A stretch of DNA of 64,000 bases from Haematobia irritans (GCF_050003625.1 NC_134397.1:228346537-228410536), one strand, 5' to 3'. Counted from the stretch's first letter, positions 12,108 through 24,993 are shown. The notes: generated by a model from the letters alone, not told the origin. Numbers and translations are program-made.

Positions 12108-12824
12108 ATGATTGACGTAACTTTTTGTATTTCATGGATTAAGGCTTTCCTTGCAGCCTTCGTACTAAAATTTCTACCATCCGATCCATGCAAGTTAAAT
12201 TTTGAAAATATAGCACATATCCTCTGCTCCTGAGGCCATTTAAGTTATTTCTGTGAAAATTGAAATAATTTCTTTGAAATAAGTGATTTTTCACATTTTT
12301 GTACTCCGACTTCTAATGCTCTACCTCGTTACCGTTATGACAGATATAACCAGTTGAATTTCATTTTTGACTTCTCTATTACTGATTATGCTTATTGCCG
12401 GTAATTTTATCCAATTATTAAAAAAAGGGTATAGAGGCCTATGGCGAACAGTTTATGTCCAAATTAAGCAATGCACTGAACGATATTACTACAATGCCAT
12501 TTTTGTACATTTAATCCATCTTCTTATAGGTCCTAATAACTATTTGATGTAAAAAAATAAAAAATAATGCCCTTAAAGAAGAAAATATTACAGGGTGCTA
12601 GGTAGTTGCAAATGTTTTGAACATGTCGAATCATACGATTATTTACCCTTCGTGAAATATCAATTTTTAATAACAGCCCATTCATTTTCCCAATTAGAAT
12701 TTGGAAATACCGCTCCATAATGATTTTTTTAAGTGGAAGCTAAACAATAAAGTTATTTGAGATATACCTAGATTAAGTTCATGGTAGAGCTAGTTGCAAA
12801 TGTTTTGAACAGCACTGTATATGG
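12108..12824. other. AT-rich spacer, no gene seen
   Basis: Short frames on both strands only. TAGTTGCAAATGTTTTGAACA occurs twice in near-identical form (near 12602 and 12790), showing a small internal duplication. Confidence 0.4.
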
Positions 12825-13345
12825 GTGCTATATCTAAATCTGAAACGATTTCGAAATTTTGCACACTTGAAGGGTGGTAAATTCATTGCCGTATCTAGAC
12901 ATTTTTAACCAGGGGGGCTATAGCCCCCCCTATCTATACTACAGTAACAATATATAATGGAAAGTCATATATAGGTTTTCACATTCTAGGGGGGGCTAAT
13001 TTTTTTCTGGAGGGGGCTAAGCCCTCCCCCCAGAGGTCTTACTACGCTTATGGGTAAATTAGATCACTTTGTGCCAAATTTGACAACGGTTGGCAAAGAA
13101 GCGCAATATGACACCATTTGGCGAAATCGTCCTTGTGAAAAAAAAAAATACGACGTGTACCAAACTTCGTTAAAATAGGCTAATAAATGCGAGGCGTGTT
13201 CTGGAGTCCGCCCGTCCGTGTATTTGACGGAGGGACGGACACCATGTCGATCGGTATATATTTTATAGGGTCTAAAATCTATATTTCTTGGAGCCACACT
13301 TTTTTTGGCAGATCTAAGTTATTATACCCTTACCACTATGTGGTT
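12825..13345. repeat. Degraded B-type repeat with GC-rich palindromes
   Basis: TATCTAAATCTGAAACGATTTC at 12830-12851 is a B monomer fragment, and TTATACCCTTACCAC near 13321 a half terminal hairpin. Between them is an unusual GC-rich patch: a perfect palindrome GGGGGGCTATAGCCCCCC at 12912-12929 and a hairpin at about 13007-13034. A CCGTCCGT/ACGGAGGGACGG inverted pair lies near 13210-13240. Confidence 0.5.
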
Positions 13346-14367
13346 TAGGCTCCTACTGGATCGATGCCAATTTTTCAATATTTACGCTAAATAGGAATTA
13401 AGTAATTAATGAATAAATCGCAAAATCACCATTTATAAGCAGTTAAGAAATACACCCTTATTACCTTTATACATAAGCAATTCGATATTGAACAAATCTG
13501 TTTATTGCTGCAATAATCATTCATATACTAATCTTACGAATATTTGGTTTTAATGTCAAGTAGTTTTAGAAGAAAAATTGTAAAAAAAAAACATAATTGA
13601 AAATATTTTCAATTTTATGCTTTATTAAAATGTCATTATTCATTAGGAATAACCAAAAAAAATCGAACTTTACGAGGCTGTCAAAAATTTTTAGCATAAC
13701 AGGCAACCCGAGCAAATATTATGACACTGCTTTAACCGAATGTCATTTTCAACTTTGCAAAATGTTTGGCATCGACCGCGAAAAACGATGCCATTTTTAT
13801 GTTTTGGTTTAAGCCTCATAAATATCAATTAATATGTATGTGTATTGATGTATAGATGTATGTAGATATTTATTACGTGTTATAGCAAAACTAATTTTAA
13901 GTTGTTCACAAACTCCGACCGCGCTATACTTAACACATTGGACTGAATGACTGATCGCCGACCAGAGTATTAGAGCAATGCAGTGTTCCTTTTGCCAATA
14001 AGTCTCGAAATTTTATGTTTGCCATCCCGCTGTTTCTGTGCGGGATTTTAATGACACTTTAGTGCTAAAATTCTAAAATATTCAAATATTGTCTTTTTCG
14101 AGACATTTTTTTGTTGTATGCGGCTGGTCTGAAGAAAAATAACAACAACTAAAAAGCCAACCATCAGATGAACCGAATTGAAGCATTGAAGCGGATCAGT
14201 TATATGTGAGTGTGCTCCTCCAACTCACATGTCTATGCAAAGTGCATAGTGGGAAACGTGTGACGTTATTCCCATTTATGCGAATCACCGAAATACATGA
14301 AATGTTGAGGGAAAAGTGCCATGTTACAGGTATTATATTTCATTTCAGTTGAAAATATACATAGTAC
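13346..14367. other. Apparently single-copy DNA, no gene seen
   Basis: Not matched elsewhere in the window. A 71-residue frame at 13597-13812 has no recognisable feature. Somewhat more balanced base composition around 13900-14250 suggests non-repeat DNA. Confidence 0.35.
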
Positions 14368-14870
14368 AACGAGGGCTGAACCATGAGTTGGTGACGGAGC
14401 CGTCTATATTATACCCTTCACCACTCTGTAGACCAAAATATTTGCTTCCATCTTAACTCCTTCTAATTTGTTGGAAGCTATATATTTAAACCATAACCAA
14501 TTTTGATAACATTTTCTACACACCTACCAAATCTCTAGACATATAATTAAAATAGGTTAACTATCTGGGATGAAACTCAATGTTAGCAAATAGTATGGGA
14601 AATATTCAAAGACCAAAGTCATTTTTATGAAATTTTGCAAAAGTCTATTTATGATTTATTAGAGGTATATGTAAAGTTAAGGCATTTTGGAAATTTTTGC
14701 TAATTAGCAGTGATGATTTTACAAGCATATGAGTCAGATCTCGCCATGACAAGTGGTCAATTGTGTTATGGGTCAATATTTGGCCATTTACACAAGTCAA
14801 AGCAATATTTAAATTTTAACAGTTTTGTGGAAAATCTGAAATTACAGGGTGTAGGATAGATCTACAATAT
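14368..14870 (+). repeat. Degraded family B fragment
   Basis: GGAGCCGTCTATATTATACCC at about 14398-14418 is the GC-rich start and half hairpin of B, and AATGTTAGCAAATAGTATGGG at about 14580-14600 is the uninterrupted form of the site into which the nested B at 8808 inserted. The monomer array is missing. Confidence 0.6.
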
Positions 14871-16111
14871 AGGATAATCAACTCAGAAATGTGGGTTTTT
14901 TGAAAAAAAGTTACCTTCCATTGTACATATTAATGATTAAGTAATCTTTCATCTCATTGTCAATTAAATTAAAACATTTTCTTTTTGTTTATGTGTTTAA
15001 ATTTTAATTCACTGTCGAATACAGACGATGTTATTGGGGAAATAAATTTTACAATTAATCAAAACACATAAAAGGATTTTTTTTAAAGAACCTCAAGCCG
15101 AAATAAGAAGTAAATAAAAAAATTATATAATTTTATTCTGCTATTAGGGATTAATTTTTGATTTTAGCGGCTAAGCTCGTACTTAGTATTCATCTTTAAA
15201 GAAAACTAGTACACTGAACAAAGAGCTTTCTTTTATGGGGACTTCAGACTTTAAAAACAAATACAACAGAGAGACAATTTTTGAATGACTTATTATAAAT
15301 TCTGACGTATTTTCTCTAAAAGGAAATACTTCATAAGAAAGGGGAATTTTTTCTTCGGGTCGAGAGATGGTAATCCTACTGTCCATATGTCGCTGTGCCT
15401 CGGTCGCGGATTCAACTCCTAATAATGATTTTGCTTTTTTACTTTTCTGTCTCTTTTAATTATGCCCACATCTTTGTCTAAAAGCTAAGTACAATGTGGC
15501 CATACAGGTGCATATCGGGCGAAAAAGATATATTGGAACTATATATATATTTGAACCGATTTCATCCACACCAACAAAAGAATGCCTCCGAAACTAAAGG
15601 AAACATTTTCATCAATTTGGCTTAGCCATTTTATTTCCATTACGTTAAATTTCAGTGTAAAATAATAAATTTTACTTCATTCAACTGCCAGTTAACAGAA
15701 AATAAATTGTCAATATCTTCTCTCCGGTTAACTTTAAATGAAAAAATTTCAGCAGTTAAGTTCTTAACTGACATAGGGAATATATACACATGGTGACAGA
15801 TATATCCATAGTGCGGTTGAAAAGAAAGCAGTTAGAAATAGTTCATTAACTAAGGTATGGAATTTTACTAATACTGATTTCTTTCCGAATTTATGACTGA
15901 ATAAGAAATTTTTATTCACTGATAACAAGGCATTCATAAAAATGAACAAAAACCGAACTTAAAAGACTATCCCTCTTGAAATGCATCACGAATTACTTTT
16001 GGAATGCAATAGATCAAAATGTTTCTGTAAGCTTATAAAATATAAAATAAACTGTCACTCGAATAAATCGATCAACAATCAGAAGAGCGGTTCAGAAATG
16101 CTAGCAATCTG
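14871..16111. other. AT-rich DNA, traces of repeats, no gene seen
   Basis: A CACTGAACAAAGAGC end occurs at about 15212, and GGATTCAACTCC at about 15407 resembles a decayed B box of a tRNA-derived repeat. A single B monomer fragment lies at 15500-15560. No coding potential recognised. Confidence 0.4.
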
Positions 16112-16583
16112 ACACAGATGTGTAAAAATTATATGTTTGGAACTCAAATATTTTAACACAATATTTTTAAGTGCAGGTATATAATGTTCATAAACTAGCA
16201 TAACATATTTGGTACATATATGTTAATATGTTAGAACATATTATGTTTGGGACATAAAATGTTTGTAAATATAATATGCTTCGATGCAAACATATATTAA
16301 TTTTGAAATAGCCTATAAACATATATGTGTTTAGAAAGAGAGACCTAGAGAGTATGCTGCAAGTAAAATAATGGAAGTATCCAATTCGCGCCTTAAAAAT
16401 ATGTATACACAAAGAAAATTTCATTAAAATTTTCTACCAGTGTATGCCTAAGGTGAAACATAATATGTTTGAACAATACAATATTATATTTTGTTTGGAC
16501 AAAATCCTGAAAATATATATGCTTGAAGCAAAATGTGTTTGGGGCATATGTTACAGAAGCTATTTTTTTTTAAGGGTGTGTAT
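16112..16583. repeat. MITE-like repeat, family D, copy 1
   Basis: Rich in variants of AAACATATATGTTTGG. Collinear with 31470-32447 and 44100-45806, without their insertions, so it gives the uninterrupted length of about 470 bp. Ends are degraded here. Confidence 0.6.
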
Positions 16584-17329
16584 GCCCAGTCTTAATTCCC
16601 ATGAGCCTCCCTGCAAATCCGTTTGTAACTTATTAAAAAGTCGTTGATAGGAAATTTTGTTTCAGAGGAATGAATAACTTCAGAGGAAAGAATAACAAAA
16701 ATATTGTTCCCTATACATAATCTCTCTTAAACAATCATTTATTTACTATCATTGTTTGTGCCACCCTCATAAAACGATAGCGTAACAATTCAGCCAGACA
16801 CTAAGACGGACTCTTGTTGGCACACTGACAATAGCACAGACCGACAAAAATCATATAGCAAACTTTAAAGTGTCGGGTTAGTGCTGTTTTCGTTTTATTT
16901 TATTTTTTTTGCATTGGTAAGCGCAGCAATAACAAGTCACGAATATGTCGCACACCTTTGAATATTCAAATTGAATTAACGATCTTTGAAAAGGAACTCA
17001 AAGTCGATCTGGATCTAAAATTTAACTGTGAACCATGTCTTCTGGGGTTGGTGAGAAGTGAGAGAATTGAGTGAGTGTTTGAGGTGCCAAAAGAAAATAA
17101 ACTGCTACACAATTCACAGTAGTGAGGCCATCATTCATTGTTACAAGGTGCCGCAATAATATTTCATCGCTTCGTTCTTAGTTTAGCGAGCCCAACCTAC
17201 AGCACCACAAATAGGAGGGCATAATGTTATATTAACTGTATGGTCATAATCTAATCATACGTAATGGTTATCGTAAAATTTAATAATAAAAATAAAATTA
17301 AATATCGCACAGTTCTGGGAGGGAATATA
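16584..17329. other. Possible single-copy DNA, no gene seen
   Basis: No match elsewhere in the window and no convincing frame. Composition is less AT-rich around 16750-17210. Confidence 0.35.
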
Positions 17330-17600
17330 CTAACATCCTGTAACAAAGTTCAACTGAATCGGAAGATATTTGGGGCTTAAAGTCGTAGGAATGGCCCATT
17401 GGCAATACCATTCGATCTACATCAATAACAACCCAAGCCTATAGCTTGGTTTGTTCGCAAGTTAGAGTGATTTCAACAGGTGGACGGACATTTCTAGATT
17501 GACACAGAATTCCACCACTTCCCGGATTATATAGTTTGTGTGTTTTGGGACCACAATTTAATGTGCGAATGGAATGAATGGTGGTGGGTATAAAAATCAG
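17330..17600 (-). repeat. Degraded family A end, minus orientation
   Basis: Matches the hairpin-proximal part of family A (CCATTCGATCTACATCAATAAC, AGTGATTTCAACAGGTGGACG) and ends GGTGGTGGGTATAA. This is strongly diverged from the copy at 49627-51072. Confidence 0.6.
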
Positions 17601-17670
17601 TTCCATTTTCTCCTCAATAATTATTGGAATAAGAGTTATATTAATTTAACAATTTGGGTAAGGGCCACAC

Positions 17671-19770
17671 AAGCCAAAAATAATCTACCAAAATTTGGAG
17701 AAAATTTTATTAAAATTTTTTTATTTTTCTTTCCATAGAAACTGTTATAAAAACTTTATTTCTATAGAAAATATAGAAAAATGTTATGTCTATAGAAAAT
17801 TTTGTACAAATTTTATTTTTATAGAAAATTTTGCCAAAATTTTATTTCTATAGAAAATGTTGTCAAAGTTTTATTTCTATAGAAAATTTTGTCAAAATTT
17901 TATTTCTATATAAAATTTTGTTAAGAGTTATTTCTATAGCAAATTTTGTAAAAAATCTACCAACATTTGGAGAAAATTTTATCAAAAAACTACTAAACTA
18001 AAAGTCTTATTTTGCAAAATTTAATTTCTATAGAAGCTGTTATAAAAATTGTATTTCTACAGAAAATTTTGTCAACTGTTTATTTCTATAGAAAATGTTG
18101 TCAAAATTGTATTTCTATAGAAAAATTTGTCAAAAATTTTGTCTAAATTTTATTTCTATAGAAAATTTTGTTATATTATTGATAGAAAATTTTGTCAAAA
18201 TTATAATTCTACAGAAATTTTTTTCAAAATTGTATTTTAATAGAAAATTTTGTCAAAATTTATAAAATAAAATTTCTATAGAAACTGTTGTCAAAATTTT
18301 ATTTCTGTAGACAATTTTGTCAAAATTGTATTTCTATTAAAAATTTTGTCAAAATATATATCTCAAAATTTTATTTTAATAGAAAATTTTGTCAAAATTT
18401 TATTTCTATAGAAAATTTTGTCAAAATTTTATTGCTATAGAAAATTTTGTACAAATTTTATTTTTATAGAAAATTTTGCCAAAATTTTATTTCTATAGAA
18501 AATGTTGTCAAAGTTTTATTTCTATAGAAAATTTTGTCAAAATTTTATTTCTATATAAAATTTTGTTAAGAGTTATTTCTATAGCAAATTTTGTAAAAAA
18601 TCTACCAACATTTGGAGAAAATTTTATCAAAAAACTACTAAACTAAAAGTCTTATTTTGCAAAATTTAATTTCTATAGAAGCTGTTATAAAAATTGTATT
18701 TCTACAGAAAATTTTGTCAACTGTTTATTTCTATAGAAAATGTTGTCAAAATTGTATTTCTATAGAAAAATTTGTCAAAAATTTTGTCTAAATTTTATTT
18801 CTATAGAAAATTTTGTTATATTATTGATAGAAAATTTTGTCAAAATTATAATTCTACAGAAATTTTTTTCAAAATTGTATTTTAATAGAAAATTTTGTCA
18901 AAATTTATAAAATAAAATTTCTATAGAAACTGTTGTCAAAATTTTATTTCTGTAGACAATTTTGTCAAAATTGTATTTCTATTAAAAATTTTGTCAAAAT
19001 ATATATCTCAAAATTTTATTTTAATAGAAAATTTTGTCAAAATTTTATTTCTATAGAAAATTTTGTGAAAATTTTATTTCTATAGAAAATTTTGTCAAGT
19101 GTTTTTCTATAACAAATTTTGTCAAAATTTTATTTCTCTAGAAAATTTTGTCAAAATTTAATTTCTATTAAAAATTTTGTCAAAATTTTAATTCTATAGA
19201 AAATGTTGTCAAAATTTTATTTCAATAGAAAATGTTGTCAAAATTTTATTTCTATAGAAAATTTTGTCAAAATTTTATTTCTATAGAAAATGTTGTCAAA
19301 ATTTTATTTCTATAGAAAATTTTGTCAAAATTTTATTTCTATAGAAAATTTTGTCAAAATTTTATTTCTTTAGAAGATTTTGTCAAAATTGTATTTCTTT
19401 AGAAGATTTTGTTATATTTTTGATAGGAAATTTTGTAAAAATTATAATTCTACAGAATTTTTTTTCAAAATTTTATTTTAATAGGAAATTTTGTCAAAAT
19501 TTTATTTCTATAGACAATTTGTCAAAACTTTATTTCTGTAGAAAATTTTGTCAAGTGTTTTTCTATAACAAATTTTGTCAAAATTTTATTTCTCTAGAAA
19601 ATTTTTCAAAATTTTATTTCTATTAAAAATTTTGTCAAAATTTTAATTCTATAGAAAATGTTCTCAAAATTTTATTTTAATAGAAAATTTTGTCAAAATT
19701 TTATATTAATAGAAAATTTTGTCAAAATTTTATTTTAATAGAAAACGTTGTCAAAATTTTATTTCTATAA
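17671..19770 (+). repeat. Long array of 29-bp T units (AAAATTTT-rich minisatellite)
   Basis: About 2.1 kb of imperfect copies of a 29-bp unit that combines AAAATTTTATTTCTATAG with AAAATTTTGTC. The unit is partly palindromic, since AAAATTTT occurs twice per unit and CTATAG is self-complementary. Variants such as AAATGTTGTC and TTTTAATAG occur in runs. The start (AAGCCAAAAATAATCTACC) matches the T arrays carried inside family A copies at 25579, 29181 and 60761, so the array belongs to that element and has expanded here. The frame at 19351-19626 is only translated repeat. Confidence 0.9.
17790..19066 (+). repeat. Tandem duplication of a 632-bp array segment
   Basis: 17790-18421 and 18435-19066 are identical as far as I can read, at a constant offset of 645 bp, including all rare unit variants and the non-array block ATCTACCAACATTTGGAG. 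The copies end where the second has GTG for GTC. A shorter, diverged higher-order repeat links 19087-19210 with 19540-19660. Confidence 0.85.
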
Positions 19771-20016
19771 AATTGTACTTGTCTTGAACGTCGTAATACA
19801 TTTTAACAATTTTTAAATCCATTTTTTCCTTCAACATATGCCATTTTCTTAAACAACAGATAAAAATGTATTATTTTTAATAAATTTTCTTTTAGTTGAC
19901 AGAAAGTATTAACTTATTTGTAAGATGTTGCAATTAGACAACTATTTTGGTTAATATTTTCTAAACTAAACCTACATTTTATTTCGTGGTGGGTTCACTA
20001 TTTTTTCGATGTACGT
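19771..20016. repeat. Family G fragment
   Basis: Matches 2460-2700, including the landmark ATGTTGCAATTAGA and the closing GTGGTGGGTTCACT. The right end TTTTTTCGATGTA is a diverged form of the family terminus. Confidence 0.6.
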
Positions 20017-21439
20017 AATGTAATGTTAGATTTAGGACAAAAATGTTTTTGGTATACATTTATTTGATGATTAGAATTCTATTAACCTGATCACATTGGT
20101 ATGTTAGGTTTTGTACACTAACTTTGAATCAAATTCAGTTTTTCCATGTACACCATATTTTAAGTTGCTTTTTGAACTCTCTTTGAATTTTTACTGAAAA
20201 TTTTCCAAATTCCACATTTTTGTGAAATCCAAATGTCTTCCAATTACAAAACCCATAATCCATATAATGACAATTACAAAACCAAACAACATACAAAACC
20301 GAAGGGCACCAAAGGTCATTGGCAGTAGGGGGCCAATATGATTGTCGGGACTCTGTTTGTTTGTCCGAATTGTGTTAATAAGAGTGTCTCCGAAAATATA
20401 AACAAACCCCAAATTACATGTTGTACCAACCACCGTAACAAATAAAGGCGGCCACCATGGATCAACTGTTACCCAGAGAAGAAAATATTAAATGAATTTC
20501 TGTGGAAATATCCAAAGATCGCCCAAAGCAAAGCAGTAGCCAACGATGGCAGTAAGAGTTTTTTGTTTTTGTGAAATGGCGTGTTAAAGGTGGATTATCT
20601 ACACGTGTCCGGTGCATAGCATTTTGACCATGTACCCCTAACTGTCATGACAAGAAACACTACCTACCTGTTGGCTGTTGCACAAAATGAAAAGCAAAAA
20701 AAAAACTAAATTGAATTGAATTTTATAAAACCATAAATCCAGAGGGAATTCACTGAATCCATGAATTAGATTAGAGGCACTTGCTTGTCTATACGAAACT
20801 CCATAAAAGTTAGTTGACAATTGATATGCTGTTGTGGATACTTTTAAGGCAATCTTTACTCACTCTGCTTTCAATTTTTGTCAATTGAAAATATTGCACA
20901 ATGGGTAGTAAAAGGAAATTGCCCAACTCCGGCTAAACCAAAATTTTAAAAACTTTTTTTTTAACTAAAGATTTATTAACGCACATTAGAATCCATTGAG
21001 TTCTTCAATCGATCAATAAACTGTAATTGAGGTACAACTTCCAATGATGCTGATTATGAAAAGTTTCGAAACATCGATTTTAATTTAATTTTTTTCAATC
21101 TTATTTTAACACTACACGTATATACGTATGTCGGTAGACTTCAAGGTCACACCAGAAGATTTTGGGATAAAGCATTCACATATAAACCGATTTTCCGATT
21201 TCAATTCTTGAGTATTTGGTTAAGTAAGGTTACTTTGGGTTAGCCAAGAGGCCCATAATTTTTTGCTAACATACCCTCAGAAAAAAGTCAACGAAAATTT
21301 GTATTAATTAATTTTTTAGTTCAAGAAAGAAGAAGAGAGATGATTTTAGTTCAATTTTACCAAATAAAGAACCTCTTTATGGTCCTAAAATACCTCTAGA
21401 TTTCAAATTTCAGACAAATTGGATAAAAACTACGGATTC
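20017..21439. other. Mostly single-copy DNA, no gene seen
   Basis: Frames at 20191-20433 and 20638-20820 (minus) show hydrophobic stretches but no motif or plausible gene context. The part at 20440-20640 is more GC-rich than its surroundings but has no readable exon. I see no RNA gene. Confidence 0.35.
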
Positions 21440-21780
21440 TAGAAGTACAAGAAATAAAATCGGGATATTGGTCTATATGGGGACTATTCAAAACATGTAC
21501 CGATACTCACCACTTTCGGCACACCTTTTAACGGTCCTATGGGGACTATATCAAAACCTGGACCGATATAGCCCATCTTCGGACTTGACCTGCCTGCAGA
21601 CAAAAGACGAGTTAGTGCAAAATTTCAGTACGATTGCTTCATTAATGAAGACTGTAGCGTGATTACAACAGACTGACAGACAGGCAGACTGACAGACGGA
21701 CATTTCTCCCTGATAGTCGGAAATCGATATTTCGATGTGTTACAAATGGAATGACAAACTTGTTATACCCCCGTCACCAT
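21440..21780 (-). repeat. Diverged A-related element end
   Basis: Carries two monomer traces (GGTCTATATGGGGACTAT near 21468 and CCTATGGGGACTATATC near 21537), then a GACAGAC-rich stretch, TTTCGATGTGTTACAAATGG and TTATACCCCCGTCACC. This is the same order as the hairpin-proximal end of family A, in minus orientation and much diverged. A family E repeat begins right after it. Confidence 0.55.
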
Positions 21781-21783
21781 TCT

Positions 21784-22445
21784 ACACTGAAAAAAATATT
21801 TACGTGATATTAAAGATTATGCAATTTTAGGATGAGCAATTTACAAAATATTAAGAACAAATTTCTTTAAAATAATTTAAATAAAGTTTTTAATTTAATT
21901 TTAATTAAAATAAAGTTAATAATTTTTACTTCAAAATTTTTTTTTCATTAAATTTAGGAAACAAGTTTTGTAAATTTGCGTTCCTCCGTTAAAGTCGCAT
22001 GTCTTTGAACTAAGGAAAATTTTCCTTAAAATAATGAAACACATTTTTGATTTAAAGATATCGTCTCTAAATTAACTGAAATATTGAATCTTTAGATTTA
22101 AGATAAAAAAGCTTCAAATATAGGCTAATATTTATTTTGAGGATTTGGCATCTTTGGTTTAAAGTTTTTTTGGAATTAAGAAAACATTTTTACTTTGAGG
22201 TATCCGATATAATTTTGATTTTTAAACTGGCATTTGAGTACATTTATTAATAAACCGCGAAAAGAAAATGAAAATTCTATAAATGAGATCTGAATCCTAA
22301 TTTTAATTTTATTGACCCTATATTTAAGGCCACATAGGTCGCTAAAAAATATCTTTATTTTAAAGAAGCCGCATCTTTTGCTCGGAATCAATACCAAAAT
22401 CCTTAGGAGAAGGTCAAAATCTTTAAATCCAAATAAACTTTTTTG
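21784..22445 (+). repeat. MITE-like repeat, family E
   Basis: Starts CACTGAAAAAAATATTTACG beside TA and ends AAACTTTTTTGTGAGTG. It is the best complete copy in the window (about 660 bp). Collinear with 10942-11480 and 27614-28135. Confidence 0.65.
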
Positions 22446-23085
22446 TGAGTGTGGTGGGTATAAAAATTATTATTTTTAATAAGTGCTCTTCAATTTGATA
22501 AAAATTATTAGCTAATTTGTATCATGTTGCAATTACTAAGATTTACATTTTCTTTTATAGTGGTTCACTTTTTTCTGGATGTACATTTTCATACGATTTA
22601 CCAGACTTTTGAATCTCTAAAGAAATATGCAAAATAAGGCTCATGCACTCAAAAAAAGTGAACCCTATATTTCACTAAAGCCGATTTAATTCTATTTTAG
22701 TTTATAGAACTATAAAGTTTTAAGAAATTTTCCATGACTTTAATAATTGCGTACGTGAGTTAAATTAATTAAAAAAGAGGAAAAAATTATACACAAATGA
22801 AGTACAAAGATTAAATAATTTCGCGTCTTCCGCAAAATAGTTTAAAATATCTTCAAATTTGTACATTTTACCAAAGACATTTTTGCAATTTTGTACTCCA
22901 ATTTTTCCTTCAAACTATGAAATTTTCTTTAATAAGTGAAATTTAATAATTTTGTTTAAAAAATTTTCTTCAACTTGTCGAAAATTATTTACTCATTTTT
23001 ATGAAATCGGAGTGACATCTGCGTTTCTAATACAGTTTAGTTAAAATTTTCTAATATTAATCTAATTTTTCTAAAGTTCTGAATT
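22446..23085. repeat. Two family G fragments
   Basis: 22450-22590 carries the ATGTTGCAATTA block and a TTCACTTTTTTCTGGATGTA terminus. A second piece starts CACTCAAAAAAAGTGAACCC at about 22647 and runs to 23085 with the order of family G. Both are worn and noncoding. Confidence 0.5.
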
Positions 23086-23420
23086 CTAACGCTTGTCGGA
23101 AATGTTTGATCTCAAATATTTTCAAAAATTCACAATTTTTTCAGATTGGATTTAGATTTTTTTTTCAACAAAAATTTAACGATTTGTACCATTTTATTAA
23201 TTCTTACTCTGTTTTTAACCTATTTGAAACGAAAAAAGTTAAAATTACCCGTTAAATGAAAAAATCAAGTTATAAAAAATTTAATTAAAAGAACTTCCTG
23301 TGAAGTTAAAATAAAGAACATCATTGGGAATGCATCTTCTGGAAGTGCTTTTAAAGTTGTGCCTTTGGAAGAACTTCCAAATTTTTTTGCTGGGATGTTA
23401 GTTTCGACGCGGTCACTTTT
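23086..23420 (-). repeat. Family H repeat, inverted and rearranged
   Basis: 23091-23135 is the reverse complement of positions 1-40. Further right, GGAAGAACTTCC and TTTTTTTGCTGGGATG match the H copies near 29990-30360 and 48680. Orientation of the two parts differs, so it is a rearranged or compound copy. Confidence 0.5.
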
Positions 23421-24193
23421 TGGCATATTCAACTTTTTGTTTTGGCTAAGAAACAACTTCAAACCACTGTGTTGTCATTGGTTCATTCATTCATTGATTG
23501 ATTTCTCGGCCTAAACTCTAACAAGTGTTTGATTTAGATTCATTCATAAAAATCAATGTAAACAACAACACCATCATCGACAACTACAACTAAAACTATC
23601 CACAACCTCCTTCAGAAATATCCATCAGCATCAATAAAATGAGGGGGAAACAAAAACAATTGAAATGGTTAAGGAAAAAATTTGCTAACATTAAATCTTA
23701 CACATTTTAAACAAAACCAAACACAATTGTTTAAAAACAAAATAAGACCAAGAAAAAAAGTAAATAAATGTCGATATTGATTGATGGCTTTTGAGCAAAA
23801 CAAATATTTCGTGGTTTTTCGAGGAGGTGTACACTCAAAAAATAATTGGCAATGACATTGTGCAAATACTCGAATGGTTTTATCCATTCATATACGTTTG
23901 CAAAAAAGAGAAGGTCGTGGGAACTTTATTGGCGATTATGAAGACTTCTTTGCAGAAGGTTTTTTTGTTTTTTTTTTTTTTTATTATGTGTGGGTAGATT
24001 AAGTAGTCATACTACTGATACTGTGATTATTCTTTTGAATTATTATTAGAAGCCGTCCGATATATCAATTCTTTTAAATAAATTATCTGCATTAAATAGA
24101 GGATAGCAGTGTGAAGTAACCAACATATTCTTTTTTTTTTCTTTTGGAAAAATCATCGTCATTTAGATAAGCCCACAAGAAAGTTAGAAAACT
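23421..24193. other. Possible single-copy DNA, no gene seen
   Basis: Contains AACAACAACA-type simple sequence and a T-run near 23960-23980. No recognisable frame or RNA gene. Confidence 0.35.
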
Positions 24194-24367
24194 ACAAGCA
24201 AAAAAATAATTCCTTCCTCCCAAACGAAATCTTAGATAAACAAAGTTCGTTTATCATTTGCTTTTCGCTGTAAGGAAGTTTATTTGGAAGAAAAGTATAT
24301 AGTTTTTGTGATAAACATTTATTATTTTCCAGGATATAAAAACAATTTCATAAAGACTAACTCAAAA

Positions 24368-24563
24368 CAAGTATATACGGCCGTAAGTTTGGCCAGACCC
24401 AATCTTATGTACCCGCCACCATGGATTGCATTGAAACTTGTACTAAAGACTGTCATCCACAATCGAATTAATTGGGTTGCGGTAACACTTCCCGATGGCA
24501 ATGTATCTTAAAACTTCTTAACACCGTCTTCTCAATTGTAAGTTAGTCCATACGGGGTATATA
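24368..24563 (-). mobile_element. Family A fragment, minus orientation
   Basis: Starts CAAGTATATACGGCCGTAAG, preceded by AA, as in the complete copy at 49627. The GC-rich palindrome and the CCGCCACCATGG stretch follow. It is cut at GGGGTATATA by insertion of the mariner at a TA. The target inside family C was an A-run. Confidence 0.8.
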
Positions 24564-24993
24564 ACAGGTTGGCTGATAAGTTCCCGGTCTAACAAAGAAA
24601 AACACATTTTTTTCAAAATTCGTTTTTATTATTCAACATAGTTTCCTTCAAGAGTCATACAACGATTATAACGACCTTCAAATTTTTTGATACCATTTTG
24701 GTAGTACTCCTTCGGTTTTGCCTCAAAATAGGCCTCAGTTTCGGCGATCACCTCTTCATTGCAGCCAAATTTTTTCCCTTCGAGCATCCTTTTCAGGTCT
24801 GAGAACAAGAAAAAGTCGCTGGGGGCCAGATCTCGAGAATACGGTGGGTGGGGAAGCAATTCGAAGCCAAATTCATGAATTTTTGCCATCGTTCTCAATG
24901 ACTTGTGGCACGGTGCGTTGTCTTGGTGGAACAACACTTTTTTCTTCTTCATATGGGGCCGTTTTTCCGCGATTTCGACCTTCAAGCGCTCCG
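24564..24993 (-). pseudogene. Himar1: Truncated Himar1-type mariner, copy 2 (C-terminal transposase)
   Basis: Begins ACAGGTTGGCTGATAAGT directly after TATA, so the TA target is visible. The minus-strand frame from about 24991 to 24629 encodes the last third of the transposase, from the ERLKVEI region through HQDNAPCH (second catalytic Asp) and YSRDLAPSD (third Asp, with Pro to Arg) to the normal C-terminus GNYVE. Everything upstream is deleted, so no active enzyme. The upstream residues of the same frame come from fused family C sequence. The copy is valuable because it holds the empty version of the site filled by family A in copy 1. Confidence 0.92.

Noticed and set aside
17671..19770. Regular spaced repeats as a CRISPR-like array
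   Set aside because: The 29-bp units abut with no unique spacers, vary internally, and occur inside fly mobile elements. This is a minisatellite.
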